From Sporomusa acidovorans (GTDB taxonomy: Bacteria; Bacillota; Negativicutes; Sporomusales; Sporomusaceae), in the NCBI RefSeq assembly GCF_002257695.2, contig NZ_CP155571.1: a DNA stretch of 64,000 nucleotides, one strand, 5' to 3'. The notes beneath the pieces were generated by a model that saw nothing but the letters and a program-made list of their open reading frames with translations, searched no databases and was not told where the DNA came from. The translations under genes were made by a program, and so were the position numbers. Positions 52,202-61,792 of the stretch are shown here, piece after piece. How positions within the stretch are numbered: position 1 is the first letter of the stretch; every line of letters starts with the position of its first letter.

Positions 52202-52954
52202 ATGGCAGAAGTATTATTTTCCAGACCGCAGGCATTACTAGATGTACCTACCCATTATTGTCCGGGGTGTCATCATGGAATAATCCACCGGTTAGTGGCC
52301 GAAGTAATAGATGAACTTGCCATTCAGGAAAAGACAATTGGCGTTGCGCCCGTCGGCTGTGCGGTGCTTGCCTATGATTATTTCAACGTTGACATGCTGG
52401 AAGCTGCCCACGGACGTGCGCCGGCGGTAGCGACCGGTGTAAAACGGGTACAGCCTGACGCCGCCGTATTTACCTATCAGGGCGACGGGGATTTGGCGGC
52501 TATTGGGACCGCGGAGATTGTGCATGCGGCGGCCCGGGGGGAAAACATTACCACCATCTTTGTTAACAATGCCATCTATGGCATGACCGGCGGCCAAATG
52601 GCGCCTACCACCCTCGTTGGCCAAGTGACCAGCACCTCTCCCTATGGACGCAAGCAGGAGATTGCCGGTATGCCTGTTCGGATAGCCGAGATGCTGGCGG
52701 CCCTGGACGGCCCGGCCTTTATCGCCCGGGTGGCGGTTAACACGCCTGCCAATATGAACAAAGCCAAAAAGGCCATCAAAAAGGCTTTTGAACTCCAGCT
52801 CAGCGGCAAGGGATTCAGCTTAGTGGAAGTGCTGTCCATTTGCCCGACAAACTGGGGAAAATCGCCGCTTGAGGCCGTTAAATGGCTGGAAGAGAATATG
52901 ATTCCCCACTATCCGCTTGGTATTTACCGAGACATTGAGGAGGTGGCAAAATGA
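52202..52954 (+). CDS. 2-oxoacid:ferredoxin oxidoreductase beta subunit (TPP-binding)
   Basis: 250 aa from the ATG at 52202, after GGAGGGC; the frame extends to 52178 inside the previous gene. CPGCHHGIIHRLVAEVIDEL at the start and the thiamine diphosphate motif GDGDLAAIGTAE...NNAIYGMTGGQMAPTT. It overlaps the gamma subunit gene by 4 bases. Confidence 0.93.
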   Translation: MAEVLFSRPQALLDVPTHYCPGCHHGIIHRLVAEVIDELAIQEKTIGVAPVGCAVLAYDYFNVDMLEAAHGRAPAVATGVKRVQPDAAVFTYQGDGDLAAIGTAEIVHAAARGENITTIFVNNAIYGMTGGQMAPTTLVGQVTSTSPYGRKQEIAGMPVRIAEMLAALDGPAFIARVAVNTPANMNKAKKAIKKAFELQLSGKGFSLVEVLSICPTNWGKSPLEAVKWLEENMIPHYPLGIYRDIEEVAK

Positions 52955-53493
52955 GGCACGAAATGATTATGGCCGGTTTCGGCGGCCAGGGTGTGCTGCT
53001 CATGGGGCAAATACTGACCTACGCGGGTATGCTGGAAGGAAAACGCGTGTCCTGGATTCCCTCCTACGGTCCGGAAATGCGGGGCGGAACCGCCAACTGC
53101 TCAGTCATCATTACCGAAGGGGCTACCGGCTCGCCGATGGTAGAAGAACCGACAGCCGCCGTTGTGCTTAACCTGCCGTCACTCGATAAATTTGAGCCTG
53201 CCATCCGGGAAAACGGTGTTCTGATAGTGAATAGTTCGTTAATTGATAAAGAGGTTAAGCGCCAAGATATCAAGGTCTACCGTGTACCGGTCAATGATAT
53301 CGCCAGCGAGCTGGGCAACATTAAGATGGCCAATATGGTGGCGCTGGGAGCGTTGATTGCCGCCACCGGTGCTGTGGAAATGGAAATGCTGTTTACGGCA
53401 TTTGCCAAAAAGTTTGCTGCCAAACCGCATATTCTTGAGCCAAATCAAGTGGCTATTAATCGCGGGTATTATCGTGTTAAGAACAGTATGTAA
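52951..53493 (+). CDS. 2-oxoacid:ferredoxin oxidoreductase gamma subunit
   Basis: 180 aa. Family pattern MAGFGGQGVLLMGQILTYAG and SWIPSYGPEMRGGTANCSV. It completes the enzyme and the operon; a terminator follows. Confidence 0.93.
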   Translation: MRHEMIMAGFGGQGVLLMGQILTYAGMLEGKRVSWIPSYGPEMRGGTANCSVIITEGATGSPMVEEPTAAVVLNLPSLDKFEPAIRENGVLIVNSSLIDKEVKRQDIKVYRVPVNDIASELGNIKMANMVALGALIAATGAVEMEMLFTAFAKKFAAKPHILEPNQVAINRGYYRVKNSM

Positions 53494-53562
53494 TAAACGG
53501 ACCGTTTGTTGTTCGTTACAATAGCTTATATCATTGGACAAATTAATAGAGAGAAATATAGA

Positions 53563-53605
53563 AAAGTGTGCTTCCAGGACATGGATGCGCACTTTCTGTT
53601 TTATT
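53563..53605 (+). terminator. Terminator of the oxidoreductase operon
   Basis: AAAGTGTGC pairs with GCGCACTTT (one G-U), 15-nt loop, then TTTCTGTTTTATT. Confidence 0.65.
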
Positions 53606-53747
53606 ATAAAATAAATAGTTCAACAAAAATGAAGAGCGATGGGTTGTTTAACGATTAACTAAATGGTGATTTTTACCATAAACTTGATATATAATAAGTA
53701 TGGGGACAAGAATAAACGTGCTTGACAGAAATGGAGGTCGGAACTTA

Positions 53748-55514
53748 ATGAGCGACTTTCCCCTATGCATGGAAGACGAATTTATACTCACTTCGCGTGA
53801 AATCCAGACGATCCTGAATTCTACTCATGATGCCTTAGTTGCTGTTAATACTTATGGTATTATCAATATTTTTAACGCCGCTGCGGAAAAAATTTTATTG
53901 ATTAATGCCAGGGAAGCCCTTGGACGTAAGGCCAGCCAAATTATTAAGGGATCACGACTGGAAATTGTGATGAAAACGGGTATAGCGGAGTTAAATCAGC
54001 AGCAAAAAATTGGCGAAATCAGTGTCATTGCCAACCGCGTGCCTGTACGTGATAAAAATGGCCGGATCATGGGGGCTGTGGAAAGTTTTCGGAATATTAA
54101 CAAAATTATGCGGCTGGCTAAAAAATTAACAAACCTAGAAGCTATTCAGGAAATGTTGGAAGCCATTATTAATTCTTCGCAAGAAGTTATTTCCGTTGTT
54201 GATGAAAATGAACGGATTATCTTGGTTAATCCCGCCTATACGCGCTTAGTAGGAATGACTAAAGAAAAAGTAATCGGCAAGTCGCCGATGATAGATATTC
54301 AACAAGGTGAAAGTGTTCATTTGCATGTTCTTAAGACGGGAAAACCGGTAAAAGGCGTTCCTATGCTTGTCGGGCCCCAAGGCAAAGAAGTCATTGCCAA
54401 TGCCGCACCGATTATTGTTAACGGCAAATTGCGGGGCAGTGTCGCAGTCGTACACGATGTGTCAGAAATAAACTATTTGACTAGCGAGCTATGCCGCATG
54501 CGGTCCTTGGTCCGACAGATGAAAAATTGTCACACGTTTGATGACATAGTAGGAAGCAGCCCGGCGATGAAAGCCGCAGTGGAACAGGCATACCGGGCGG
54601 CTGCTACGCCAGCTACAATTTTATTGACAGGTGAAAGCGGTACAGGCAAGGAATTGTTTGCCAATGCCATTCATCGTGCCAGTTCCCGCAGTCATGGACC
54701 GCTTATTAAAGTCAACTGTGCAGCCATACCCGAAACACTGTTGGAAAGTGAATTATTCGGTTATGAGGAGGGGGCCTTTACGGGTGCGCGTAAGGGTGGT
54801 AAAAAAGGATTGTTTGCTGAAGCCATCCAGGGTACGATTTTTTTAGATGAGATTGGCGAAATGGCTTCTTCCGTTCAGGCTAAATTGTTACGGGTTTTGC
54901 AGGAAAAAGAAATTGTGCCGGTTGGCGGTGTTACTTCAATACCGATTGATGTCCGGGTAATTGCTGCGACAAATCTTAATCTTAAACATGCTGTTGCAAA
55001 CGGAAAATTTCGTGCTGATTTGTTTTATCGTATCAATGTTTTTCCGATAGTGATACCGCCACTGCGTGAACGGTTAGAGGATATACCCAGTTTGACGGAA
55101 TTCCTTCTTAGAAAATTAAATCATGAGTATGGCCGGTGTGTCCGTTGCCTGGACAGTAGTGCGTTAGCGATTTTAAGTAAATATAATTGGCCGGGTAATG
55201 TGCGGGAACTTGAAAATTATTTAGGACGGGTATTGATTAATATGCAGTCTACGGAAGATGTGATTCGGGTCACCCATCTTCCCGCACTCACGCAGAGTGA
55301 TTCTGCTGCTAAGCCTATGACACAGGCAAGTTGTGAGCAAGCCTGTTCTGCCGGGCAACTAGCTACGCTGGAGACAATAGTAAAGCAGGCGGAGAGGCGG
55401 GCTATTGAAGCCGCGCTGGCCGTTACGGGCGGTAATCGCATTGAAGCCGCTCAGCGATTGGGGATTTCCGTGCGCAGCCTTTATTACAAGTTAGAAAAAT
55501 ATCATCAAGAGTAA
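53748..55514 (+). CDS. Sigma-54-dependent PAS-domain activator (BkdR/RocR-like)
   Basis: 588 aa from the ATG at 53748, which has GGAGGTCGG upstream; a frame start at 53700 lacks one. Two PAS-like domains (about residues 10-120 and 130-240) are followed by an AAA+ domain with GESGTGKE, the sigma-54 contact motif EEGAFTGA, and Walker B GTIFLDEIGEM, then a Fis-type HTH (GGNRIEAAQRLGISVRSLYYKLEKY). Such proteins sense a ligand or signal through PAS and open sigma-54 promoters. Two sigma-54 promoters with a shared dyad flank it, so it likely controls the amino acid catabolic genes on both sides. Confidence 0.92.
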   Translation: MSDFPLCMEDEFILTSREIQTILNSTHDALVAVNTYGIINIFNAAAEKILLINAREALGRKASQIIKGSRLEIVMKTGIAELNQQQKIGEISVIANRVPVRDKNGRIMGAVESFRNINKIMRLAKKLTNLEAIQEMLEAIINSSQEVISVVDENERIILVNPAYTRLVGMTKEKVIGKSPMIDIQQGESVHLHVLKTGKPVKGVPMLVGPQGKEVIANAAPIIVNGKLRGSVAVVHDVSEINYLTSELCRMRSLVRQMKNCHTFDDIVGSSPAMKAAVEQAYRAAATPATILLTGESGTGKELFANAIHRASSRSHGPLIKVNCAAIPETLLESELFGYEEGAFTGARKGGKKGLFAEAIQGTIFLDEIGEMASSVQAKLLRVLQEKEIVPVGGVTSIPIDVRVIAATNLNLKHAVANGKFRADLFYRINVFPIVIPPLRERLEDIPSLTEFLLRKLNHEYGRCVRCLDSSALAILSKYNWPGNVRELENYLGRVLINMQSTEDVIRVTHLPALTQSDSAAKPMTQASCEQACSAGQLATLETIVKQAERRAIEAALAVTGGNRIEAAQRLGISVRSLYYKLEKYHQE

Positions 55515-55532
55515 GCAATTGCCCAAAATTGC

Positions 55533-55569
55533 ACTGCATGTGTTTGCACGAGATGCAAGAACTTGCAGT
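55533..55569. promoter_or_regulatory. Upstream activator site 2 of the sigma-54 regulon
   Basis: ACTGCA-N5-TTGCA-N5-TGCAA-N5-TGCAGT, with the same lengths as at 47225 but unrelated spacers. It is about 130 bases before the expected start of the leucine dehydrogenase transcript. Confidence 0.75.
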
Positions 55570-55654
55570 GTAATTTTCTGTTGTAGTTAGCTTTTAATTG
55601 AAAAAGAATGGTGTTTTCAAGCTTTGACATACTCTTAATTTCAGATATGTGTTT

Positions 55655-55670
55655 TGGCATATTTTATGCA
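55655..55670 (+). promoter_or_regulatory. Sigma-54 promoter of leucine dehydrogenase
   Basis: TGGCAT-ATTTT-ATGCA, close to consensus with the GG and GC pairs at the right distance. Expected start near 55682. Confidence 0.75.
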
Positions 55671-55721
55671 ATTAAAATATGTCGAGCACAGCTCTTAATA
55701 AAAACTAGGGGGAAGATGCAT

Positions 55722-56798
55722 ATGGAAATTTTTGCGTACATGGGAAAATATGAGTATGAAGAATTGGTAATGTGTCATGATGCGGCCTCTGGGTTGAAAG
55801 CGATTATTTGTATTCATGACACTACATTAGGACCGGCTTTGGGCGGCACCAGGATGTGGAACTATGCCAGTGAGGAAGAGGCCCTTGTTGATGTTTTACG
55901 CCTGGCACGGGGAATGAGTTATAAAAATGCAGCTGCCGGCCTGAATTTAGGGGGGGCTAAGGCAGTTATTATTGGCGATTCCAAAAAAGATAAGAGTGAA
56001 GCAATGTTTCGTGCCTTCGGCCGCTTTGTTGAGGGGCTGAACGGCCGTTACATTACAGCGGAAGATGTTGGCACGACGGTTGAAGATATGGAATATATAA
56101 ACATGGAAACAAACCATGTCGCAGGTTTAGGTTCTATTGCCCGTTCGAGTGGAGACCCTTCCCCGGTTACCGCTTATGGAACCTGGCGAGGAATTAAGGC
56201 TTGCGCCAATGAAGTTTGGGGTACGGACTCACTGGCAGAAAAAACGGTTGCTGTACAGGGGCTTGGACATGTGGGGTATACGTTATGCAAATATCTGCAT
56301 GAAGAAGGTGCTAACCTCATTGTAACCGATATTTGCGAGGAAAATGTGCAGCAGGTAGTCAAAGAGTTTAATGTTGAAGCTGTCGCCCCGAATAAGATTT
56401 ATAGTGCAGCCTGCGATATTTTTGCCCCGTGCGCGTTAGGTGCAATTATTAATGACGAAACTATCCCGCAACTGAAATGCCGCGTCATTGCCGGTGCTGC
56501 CAATAATCAGTTAAAAGAAGCCCGTCATGGCGATGTTATTGATTCTAAGGGAATCCTGTATGCGCCGGACTTTATTATTAACGCCGGTGGTGTTATGAAT
56601 GTTTATGACGAACTGCTCGATGGCGGCTATAACCATGACCGGGCAATGCGGAAGGTTAGTACGGTCTATAACAACATTGAAAAAGTAATTGCTATTGCCA
56701 AACGGGATCATATTCCGACCTGCAAAGCGGCAGATGTACTGGCTGAGGAACGTATTCAAATGATGCGCAGCATAAAAAAAATCGCTACAAAATACTAA
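55722..56798 (+). CDS. Leucine (branched-chain amino acid) dehydrogenase
   Basis: 358 aa from the ATG at 55722, with AGGGGGAAG before; ATG 55716 is an alternative. Glu/Leu/Phe/Val dehydrogenase family: GPALGGTRMWNY, the catalytic Lys in MSYKNAAAGLNLGGAKAVI, and NAD-binding GLGHVGYTLCKYLHEEGANLIVTD. It deaminates leucine, valine or isoleucine to the 2-oxoacid with NAD+. The product is the substrate of the oxidoreductase of the other sigma-54 operon. Confidence 0.93.
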   Translation: MEIFAYMGKYEYEELVMCHDAASGLKAIICIHDTTLGPALGGTRMWNYASEEEALVDVLRLARGMSYKNAAAGLNLGGAKAVIIGDSKKDKSEAMFRAFGRFVEGLNGRYITAEDVGTTVEDMEYINMETNHVAGLGSIARSSGDPSPVTAYGTWRGIKACANEVWGTDSLAEKTVAVQGLGHVGYTLCKYLHEEGANLIVTDICEENVQQVVKEFNVEAVAPNKIYSAACDIFAPCALGAIINDETIPQLKCRVIAGAANNQLKEARHGDVIDSKGILYAPDFIINAGGVMNVYDELLDGGYNHDRAMRKVSTVYNNIEKVIAIAKRDHIPTCKAADVLAEERIQMMRSIKKIATKY

Positions 56799-56813
56799 TT
56801 AGTGAGGTACTCA

Positions 56814-56848
56814 AAACCCGAAGGTCTTGGATAGACTTTCGGGTTTTG
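56814..56848 (+). terminator. Terminator after leucine dehydrogenase
   Basis: AAAACCCGAAGGTC..AGACTTTCGGGTTTT hairpin with a short T-run. Confidence 0.8.
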
Positions 56849-56904
56849 GTCTATGATACGCCTGTCATAAAAGGTACACAAAAAAATGCAGGTCACTTAA
56901 ACGT

Positions 56905-57669
56905 TTATTTGAGATAATTGTTAGTATACACATAAGGCGTCGCCAACGGTTGAATAGGAATCACTTGGGTGGCCCTGACCACCGGCAGCTTGTTGCCGAG
57001 ATAGTCAAAAGTATCCAGTTTGCCATGGACTTCTACCCAACTGTCATTTTTTACAGACTGGCCGTCAGGCCATTCCACCATGAGTCCGCTGGGAACGGCA
57101 TCGGCAGCGCAGCAGGATATTTCAAAGCGGGCGACGAGAAATTGCTGAGAGGATAATTGGTCAGGCCGGCAGACAAACCCTTTGATGCTGATAGTTTTCC
57201 CGGTAAAGGCGGCCGTATTTTCGTAGCAGGCAGTCACATACTTGACATGGTTTTCATCGGTTATGAGTAAGGCAGGTTGTTCAGCCGGCAGTACGGGTAA
57301 ACTGACCGGAGTGGCGATACCGGTCTGCATAAACTTAATCCCTTTCTGCGAGGCGGTCGTTGCGCCCAGCGGGCTGATAGGAACAAGCAGGCCAAGCGTC
57401 AGGGTAGCGATAAATATAATATAGCCCAGCCGGCTGGCATTATGATGACAGCCGCAGGAACTATTATGATGCCGGTCGAGTGTTTTAACTAGTTGAATAG
57501 CTGTAAGTGCCAGCAGCAGGGCAAATCCCAGTTTGGCGTTGCCAATAAACTGCGGACTGATTACCTGGGACAGGGCAGGTGTTGTCAGTGTATTGTAAAA
57601 CAACAGGCTAAATCCTATCAGTATAAGAAATTTTAATATGTTTTCGCCTGAGATTTTAAACAGGAACAA
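56905..57669 (-). CDS. TIGR03943/YcgQ-like putative permease subunit
   Basis: 254 aa. Four N-terminal membrane segments, then a globular domain (VKYVTACYENTAAFTGKTISIKGFVCRP ... MVEWPDGQSVKNDSWVEVHGKL) typical of the DUF1980/TIGR03943 family. A CGCHH motif in the third loop may bind metal. It overlaps the permease gene by 14 bases. The pair is widespread and its substrate unknown. Confidence 0.85.
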   Translation of the reverse strand: MFLFKISGENILKFLILIGFSLLFYNTLTTPALSQVISPQFIGNAKLGFALLLALTAIQLVKTLDRHHNSSCGCHHNASRLGYIIFIATLTLGLLVPISPLGATTASQKGIKFMQTGIATPVSLPVLPAEQPALLITDENHVKYVTACYENTAAFTGKTISIKGFVCRPDQLSSQQFLVARFEISCCAADAVPSGLMVEWPDGQSVKNDSWVEVHGKLDTFDYLGNKLPVVRATQVIPIQPLATPYVYTNNYLK

Positions 57670-58588
57670 AACAAATCACCTCCCATAGCTGAGGAAAGTA
57701 AAGCATGGACAGGCTTACGCCAAGGACAACGGCGGTAATGATGAAGATGAGTGTAAGCGTGAACAGCGGCTTAAAAACAGTAAACAGCATAATGGTATTT
57801 TTCACATCCAGCATTGGCCCGAAGATTAAGAAAGCAGCCAGTGAACCGGTGCTAAAATGCTCCAGAAAAGGCGCCGCAATAAACGCGTCAGCCTGAGAAC
57901 AAACGGAGAGCAGGAAGGCAAACACCATCATGCCGCCGACTGAATAAATAGGGTCCTGCCCATAGTTTAAGAGCGTCAGACGCGGGACAGTTACCTGGAT
58001 GAAGGCTGCCAGGAACGAACCTACGAGCAGAAACCGGCCCATATCAAAAAAATCATCACAGGCGTGATAAAGCATCATGCGGCAGTTAGCCGGGAACCCG
58101 GCGGGCGAGGTATGAGGACTGTGAGCATGATGTCCGCCGCAGCAGGTAGCTGCTGTCTCACCGCCGGCGAGCACCTGGCGCGTGCGGCTGGCGCTCATGA
58201 TGAAGGCGATAATAATAACAGCGGTAAAAGCCCCGAGCAGGCGATAGAGAACCATCGACGGAAAGGCGGAAAACGCCAGATAAGTAGACCAGGCAACAAG
58301 CGGGTTAATGATGGGAGCCGATAACATAAAGGCGATAGCAATATAAGGCGGGACTCCCTTATGAATTAACCGGCGTATGACCGGTACCATGCCGCATTCG
58401 CATAGCGGTAAAAACACTCCCAGTAAACTGGCGGCAATAATGCCTGCCAGACGTTTGCGCGGCAAGACTCGTTGAATCCATTCCGCCGGAACAAAGGTGT
58501 GAATAAAGGCAGAAACAAACACTCCCGCAAGCACCAGCGGAAGTGCTTCAATGATAATACTAAGAAAAATGGTGTTAAAATCCTGCAT
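57656..58588 (-). CDS. YcgR-like (DUF318) permease
   Basis: 310 aa, eight to ten membrane segments. The hallmark PLCECGMVPVIRRL lies near residue 60, a second CSQADAFIAAPF near 225, and a His/Cys loop (CCGGHHAHSPHTS) in the middle. Members are grouped with metal or arsenic-like permeases. It forms a conserved pair with the preceding family and is translated with it. Confidence 0.87.
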   Translation of the reverse strand: MQDFNTIFLSIIIEALPLVLAGVFVSAFIHTFVPAEWIQRVLPRKRLAGIIAASLLGVFLPLCECGMVPVIRRLIHKGVPPYIAIAFMLSAPIINPLVAWSTYLAFSAFPSMVLYRLLGAFTAVIIIAFIMSASRTRQVLAGGETAATCCGGHHAHSPHTSPAGFPANCRMMLYHACDDFFDMGRFLLVGSFLAAFIQVTVPRLTLLNYGQDPIYSVGGMMVFAFLLSVCSQADAFIAAPFLEHFSTGSLAAFLIFGPMLDVKNTIMLFTVFKPLFTLTLIFIITAVVLGVSLSMLYFPQLWEVICFVPV

Positions 58589-58848
58589 ACCGCGCCCTCC
58601 TGATGGGTTATCAATTGATAAATATATATGGCCGGTAAATAGGAATATTCTTAAATAATAACTGAAAGTATAATTTCATTGGAAAATTTATTATTTTCTT
58701 ATTGTCAATTTGTTTGGGAACATTCAGACATAGAGGGCTTTCTACACAGTCTGCAATTCTTTTGATTTGGTTTCCAATAGAGAGCTTTAGATAAAGCTAA
58801 AAGTCCAAGATTATACACTTTTCCCATACCAATTATAAAACTTTGGAT

Positions 58849-59721
58849 TTACTTCTCCATATTGTTTTCTCTAAATTTCGTCGGTGAAATATGATAATGC
58901 TTGCGGAATAGGCGACTGTAATAATTTACGCCTTCAAATCCGCAATTTAACGCTACTTCTGTAATGTTAAGATCATTACTTTGCAAATATTCAAGCGATT
59001 TTTCTAGCCGCAGTTCATTAATATAATCAGTCATCGTTTTTCCGGTAAGCTGTTTAAATATTCGGCAGAAATAGAAAACCGTGATATTTGCTTTTTCTGC
59101 AAGATCTTTTACGGATATTTTTTCTGTGTAATGTGCAGCAATAAATTTAAGGATTGTGTCAAACCGTTTAAGGCTGTTTACTCTTGAAGAAAATTCATCA
59201 CTTGACATAATTTTGTGAATGTGTCCCCTAAGCAGCAGGACAATCAATTGGTAAATAGAGGATTTTACTGCAAGTTCAAAACCTATTCTTTTTGTGGAAT
59301 ACTCGTCAATTGTTTTTACTACACAATTCAATACTTCCGTGTCGTCTCGAATCAAGTTGCGAAGTGTTATCCGATTTTGCGATAAGGGAGCGAGATATTT
59401 CGTCTGGCATAAGTCTACTTGGTTACTAAAAAGGAAAGGAAGATCAACTCGGATGACATAAAACTGCAAATCGTCTGAGAGGCTCTCCATATAATGCAGT
59501 TCATTGCTGTTAATAACAACAATATCTTGAGAGCGCACGATAAACCGTTTCATGTTGCATTCAAGCATTGCACTACCGCAAATAAAATAATACATCTGCA
59601 TATGCTCATGCCAATGCGTTTTTAGCTTCTGCTCGCGAGCTAAGTCGTTTTTTAGAAAAATATCTACACCAAAATGAACGTCCGGCATTTTTTTATAAAA
59701 GTAATCTTTATAATCTTTCAT
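58849..59721 (-). CDS. AraC-family transcriptional regulator
   Basis: 290 aa from the ATG at 59721; the frame extends to 59763. N-terminal cupin-like sensor domain (THWHEHMQMYYFICGSAML, ELHYMESL) and a C-terminal double HTH (ISVKDLAEKANITVFYFCRIFKQLTGKTMTDYINELRL, then ITEVALNCGFEGVNYYSRLFRKHY). It is divergent from an MFS exporter 139 bases away, which it probably controls. Confidence 0.92.
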   Translation of the reverse strand: MKDYKDYFYKKMPDVHFGVDIFLKNDLAREQKLKTHWHEHMQMYYFICGSAMLECNMKRFIVRSQDIVVINSNELHYMESLSDDLQFYVIRVDLPFLFSNQVDLCQTKYLAPLSQNRITLRNLIRDDTEVLNCVVKTIDEYSTKRIGFELAVKSSIYQLIVLLLRGHIHKIMSSDEFSSRVNSLKRFDTILKFIAAHYTEKISVKDLAEKANITVFYFCRIFKQLTGKTMTDYINELRLEKSLEYLQSNDLNITEVALNCGFEGVNYYSRLFRKHYHISPTKFRENNMEK

Positions 59722-59860
59722 TTTCAAGCCCCATGTCAATATTGTGCTAAATATCAGCAACACAATTATAGAAACTGACTGATTTTAAGACTATTATAGA
59801 ACAAGAAACAGATTCATGTAAACTGCAAAATTGAGCTATTCTAAATCGAAAGAAGTTGAA

Positions 59861-61315
59861 ATGAACATGCAAGTACCAATTTCAAATGAACCACAAAAAA
59901 AGGGCATTACTCTATTTGTCGTAGTGGCAATGTCCTTTTTGGCCACACTGGATTCAAGCATTGTTAACATTGCCCTACCAGTAATGTCGAAAAGTCTTGT
60001 GGTTCCGCTGTCTTCCATTGAGTGGGTCATCGCAAGCTATGTTATGATTATTTGTTCCACACTGCTTTTTTTCGGAAGATTAGGAGATATCGTTGGAAAA
60101 TCAAAGGTGTTCAATTGTGGAACTCTTTTATTTACCATAGGCACACTGCTTTGCGGTCTGTGCGATTCCCTTTTTCCGCTTATTATATGCCGGTTTATTC
60201 AAGGCATAGGTGCTTCCGCCTATATGGCTAATAATCAAGGGATTATTACACAACTGTATCCGAATGAAGGAAGGGGTAAGGCTCTTGGTATTTTGGCCTC
60301 GGCTGTAGCTCTCGGTACTATGATTGGATCGCCACTTGGTGGTTTGATTGTCTCGGTGCTGAGTTGGAATTTTATTTTCTATATCAAAGTGCCAATCGGT
60401 GCGGTGATTTTTGTTCTTGGGTTAAAATACCTTCCGAAGGATAAAAAAACTTTTGGACAACATATTGACAAAACTGGTTCCATTCTTCAATTCTTGGGTA
60501 CAATGCTTCTGTTTGGTGCACTGATACAAGCGCAAAAAACAGGATTCTCGAATCCGTACATAGTGGGAGCTATTCTGTTAGCCCTTATTGTTAGCGCTTT
60601 GTTTATAGAATTTGAAAAGAAGAAGGTACAGCCGCTTTTGGATATTAGTCTTTTTAATAACCAATTGTTCTCTCTGAGTCTGATTTGTGCATTAATTTCA
60701 TTCGTCTGTATTGCCGCTTACACATTGCTGTTACCGTTTTATTTCCAAGATACGCTTAAACTGTCACCATCCAGTTCTGGACTCTTGATGATGATAGCTC
60801 CACTTATTATCGCTATTCTCTCGGCATTTTGCGGAACTTTGGCTGACAAAATCGGAGCAGAAATTTTAACATTGATTGGGCTATTTGTAATGGCTGCAAG
60901 TTTCTTACTTATGTCTTTCCTCAGCATACATTCATCTGTTCTGATTTGCGCAATCTTTTTAACGATTATGGCTGTTGGACAGTCTTTTTTTCAACCTGCC
61001 AACAACTCTCTTATTATGTCCGCTTGTCCGAAAAGCAAACTCGGAATAGGCGGCAGTGTCAATTCGTTGGTACGCAATCTTGGACAATATGTTGGAATTG
61101 TCCTGTCTACTACCCTTCTATACTGCTTTATGGGAAGTAAGCTAGGGTATGCTGTGTCTGACTATGTACAAGGCAGAGATGATGTGTTCGTTTACGGCAT
61201 GAAAAATGATTACCTGATTTTAATGGCACTATGCATTATTGGGGCGGCATTGACTGCTTACAGACTTGATAAGTCAAAAAACAAAAAGATGATAGAAAAT
61301 GGAGATAGTAAATAA
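59861..61315 (+). CDS. MFS transporter, DHA2 (14-helix) drug exporter type
   Basis: 484 aa from the ATG at 59861; the frame begins at a TTG at 59831. About 14 membrane segments. The DHA2 hallmark LATLDSSIVNIALPVM is in helix 1, and GRLGDIVGKSKVF is the motif A loop. GIGASAYMANNQGIITQLYP is typical of the family. It would export drugs or other small molecules by proton antiport. It is AT-rich compared with the ABC operons and divergent from the AraC regulator. Confidence 0.92.
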   Translation: MNMQVPISNEPQKKGITLFVVVAMSFLATLDSSIVNIALPVMSKSLVVPLSSIEWVIASYVMIICSTLLFFGRLGDIVGKSKVFNCGTLLFTIGTLLCGLCDSLFPLIICRFIQGIGASAYMANNQGIITQLYPNEGRGKALGILASAVALGTMIGSPLGGLIVSVLSWNFIFYIKVPIGAVIFVLGLKYLPKDKKTFGQHIDKTGSILQFLGTMLLFGALIQAQKTGFSNPYIVGAILLALIVSALFIEFEKKKVQPLLDISLFNNQLFSLSLICALISFVCIAAYTLLLPFYFQDTLKLSPSSSGLLMMIAPLIIAILSAFCGTLADKIGAEILTLIGLFVMAASFLLMSFLSIHSSVLICAIFLTIMAVGQSFFQPANNSLIMSACPKSKLGIGGSVNSLVRNLGQYVGIVLSTTLLYCFMGSKLGYAVSDYVQGRDDVFVYGMKNDYLILMALCIIGAALTAYRLDKSKNKKMIENGDSK

Positions 61316-61694
61316 AATGGAAACGAAAACATACATCTTTGTGATAGTCACGTTAAATGCGCCAGGTAACGGTTCTCTGACTCATTCTAATTACAGCAGT
61401 TATTGAACAAGCGGGCATCTACGCAGGAAAAGACACCGCAAAGACAGAGACGGTGGTACTCGTCTTAATTTGAGTTAATAAGACACTTCCACCGTCCCGC
61501 CTTACGTGCAGAAAACAATATAAACATATCTTTACAAAAGGCAATTGCCAGAATGATTAATTTAATATTGCAATTTACCTAAAAGTTGTGGGTAAAAGTT
61601 GTGAAAATTTCTTATTGTCAATCGACTAAGATTATGTTATTATTTTAACGAACACAGTCAAGAAGACTGACTAAATAATTTTTTGATACAGTGA
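61316..61694. other. Gap after the MFS gene
   Basis: It holds an inverted repeat GACGGTGG ... CCACCGTC (61449-61496) with an inner GTCTTA/TAAGAC pair, possibly the terminator of the MFS gene. A short frame (EQAGIYAGKDTAKTETVVLV) nearby was not recognised. No gene is supported. Confidence 0.4.
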
Positions 61695-61700
61695 TATAAT
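61693..61700 (+). promoter_or_regulatory. Extended -10 promoter of the third Nik/Opp-type operon
   Basis: TGATATAAT; transcription would begin a few bases later, right at the start of the leader hairpin. Confidence 0.5.
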
Positions 61701-61708
61701 GCGAATAA

Positions 61709-61760
61709 AACCACGAAGGTGTTACGGTTAAGAATTAACCGTAGATCTTCGTGGTTTTTA
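61709..61760 (+). promoter_or_regulatory. Leader hairpin/attenuator
   Basis: AACCACGAAG pairs with CTTCGTGGTT, an inner ACGGTT/AACCGT hairpin lies inside, and TTTATTTT follows. It ends before the GGAGGT ribosome-binding region of the permease gene. The design is the same as the other leaders but without the GGTATGAAG sequence. Confidence 0.65.
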
Positions 61761-61792
61761 TTTTGGAGGTGGCGTGAGGTGGGTGACGGTCA

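Noticed and set aside
61449..61496. GACGGTGG inverted repeat as an insertion-sequence end
   Set aside because: No transposase or target duplication nearby; a terminator-like role after the MFS gene is simpler.
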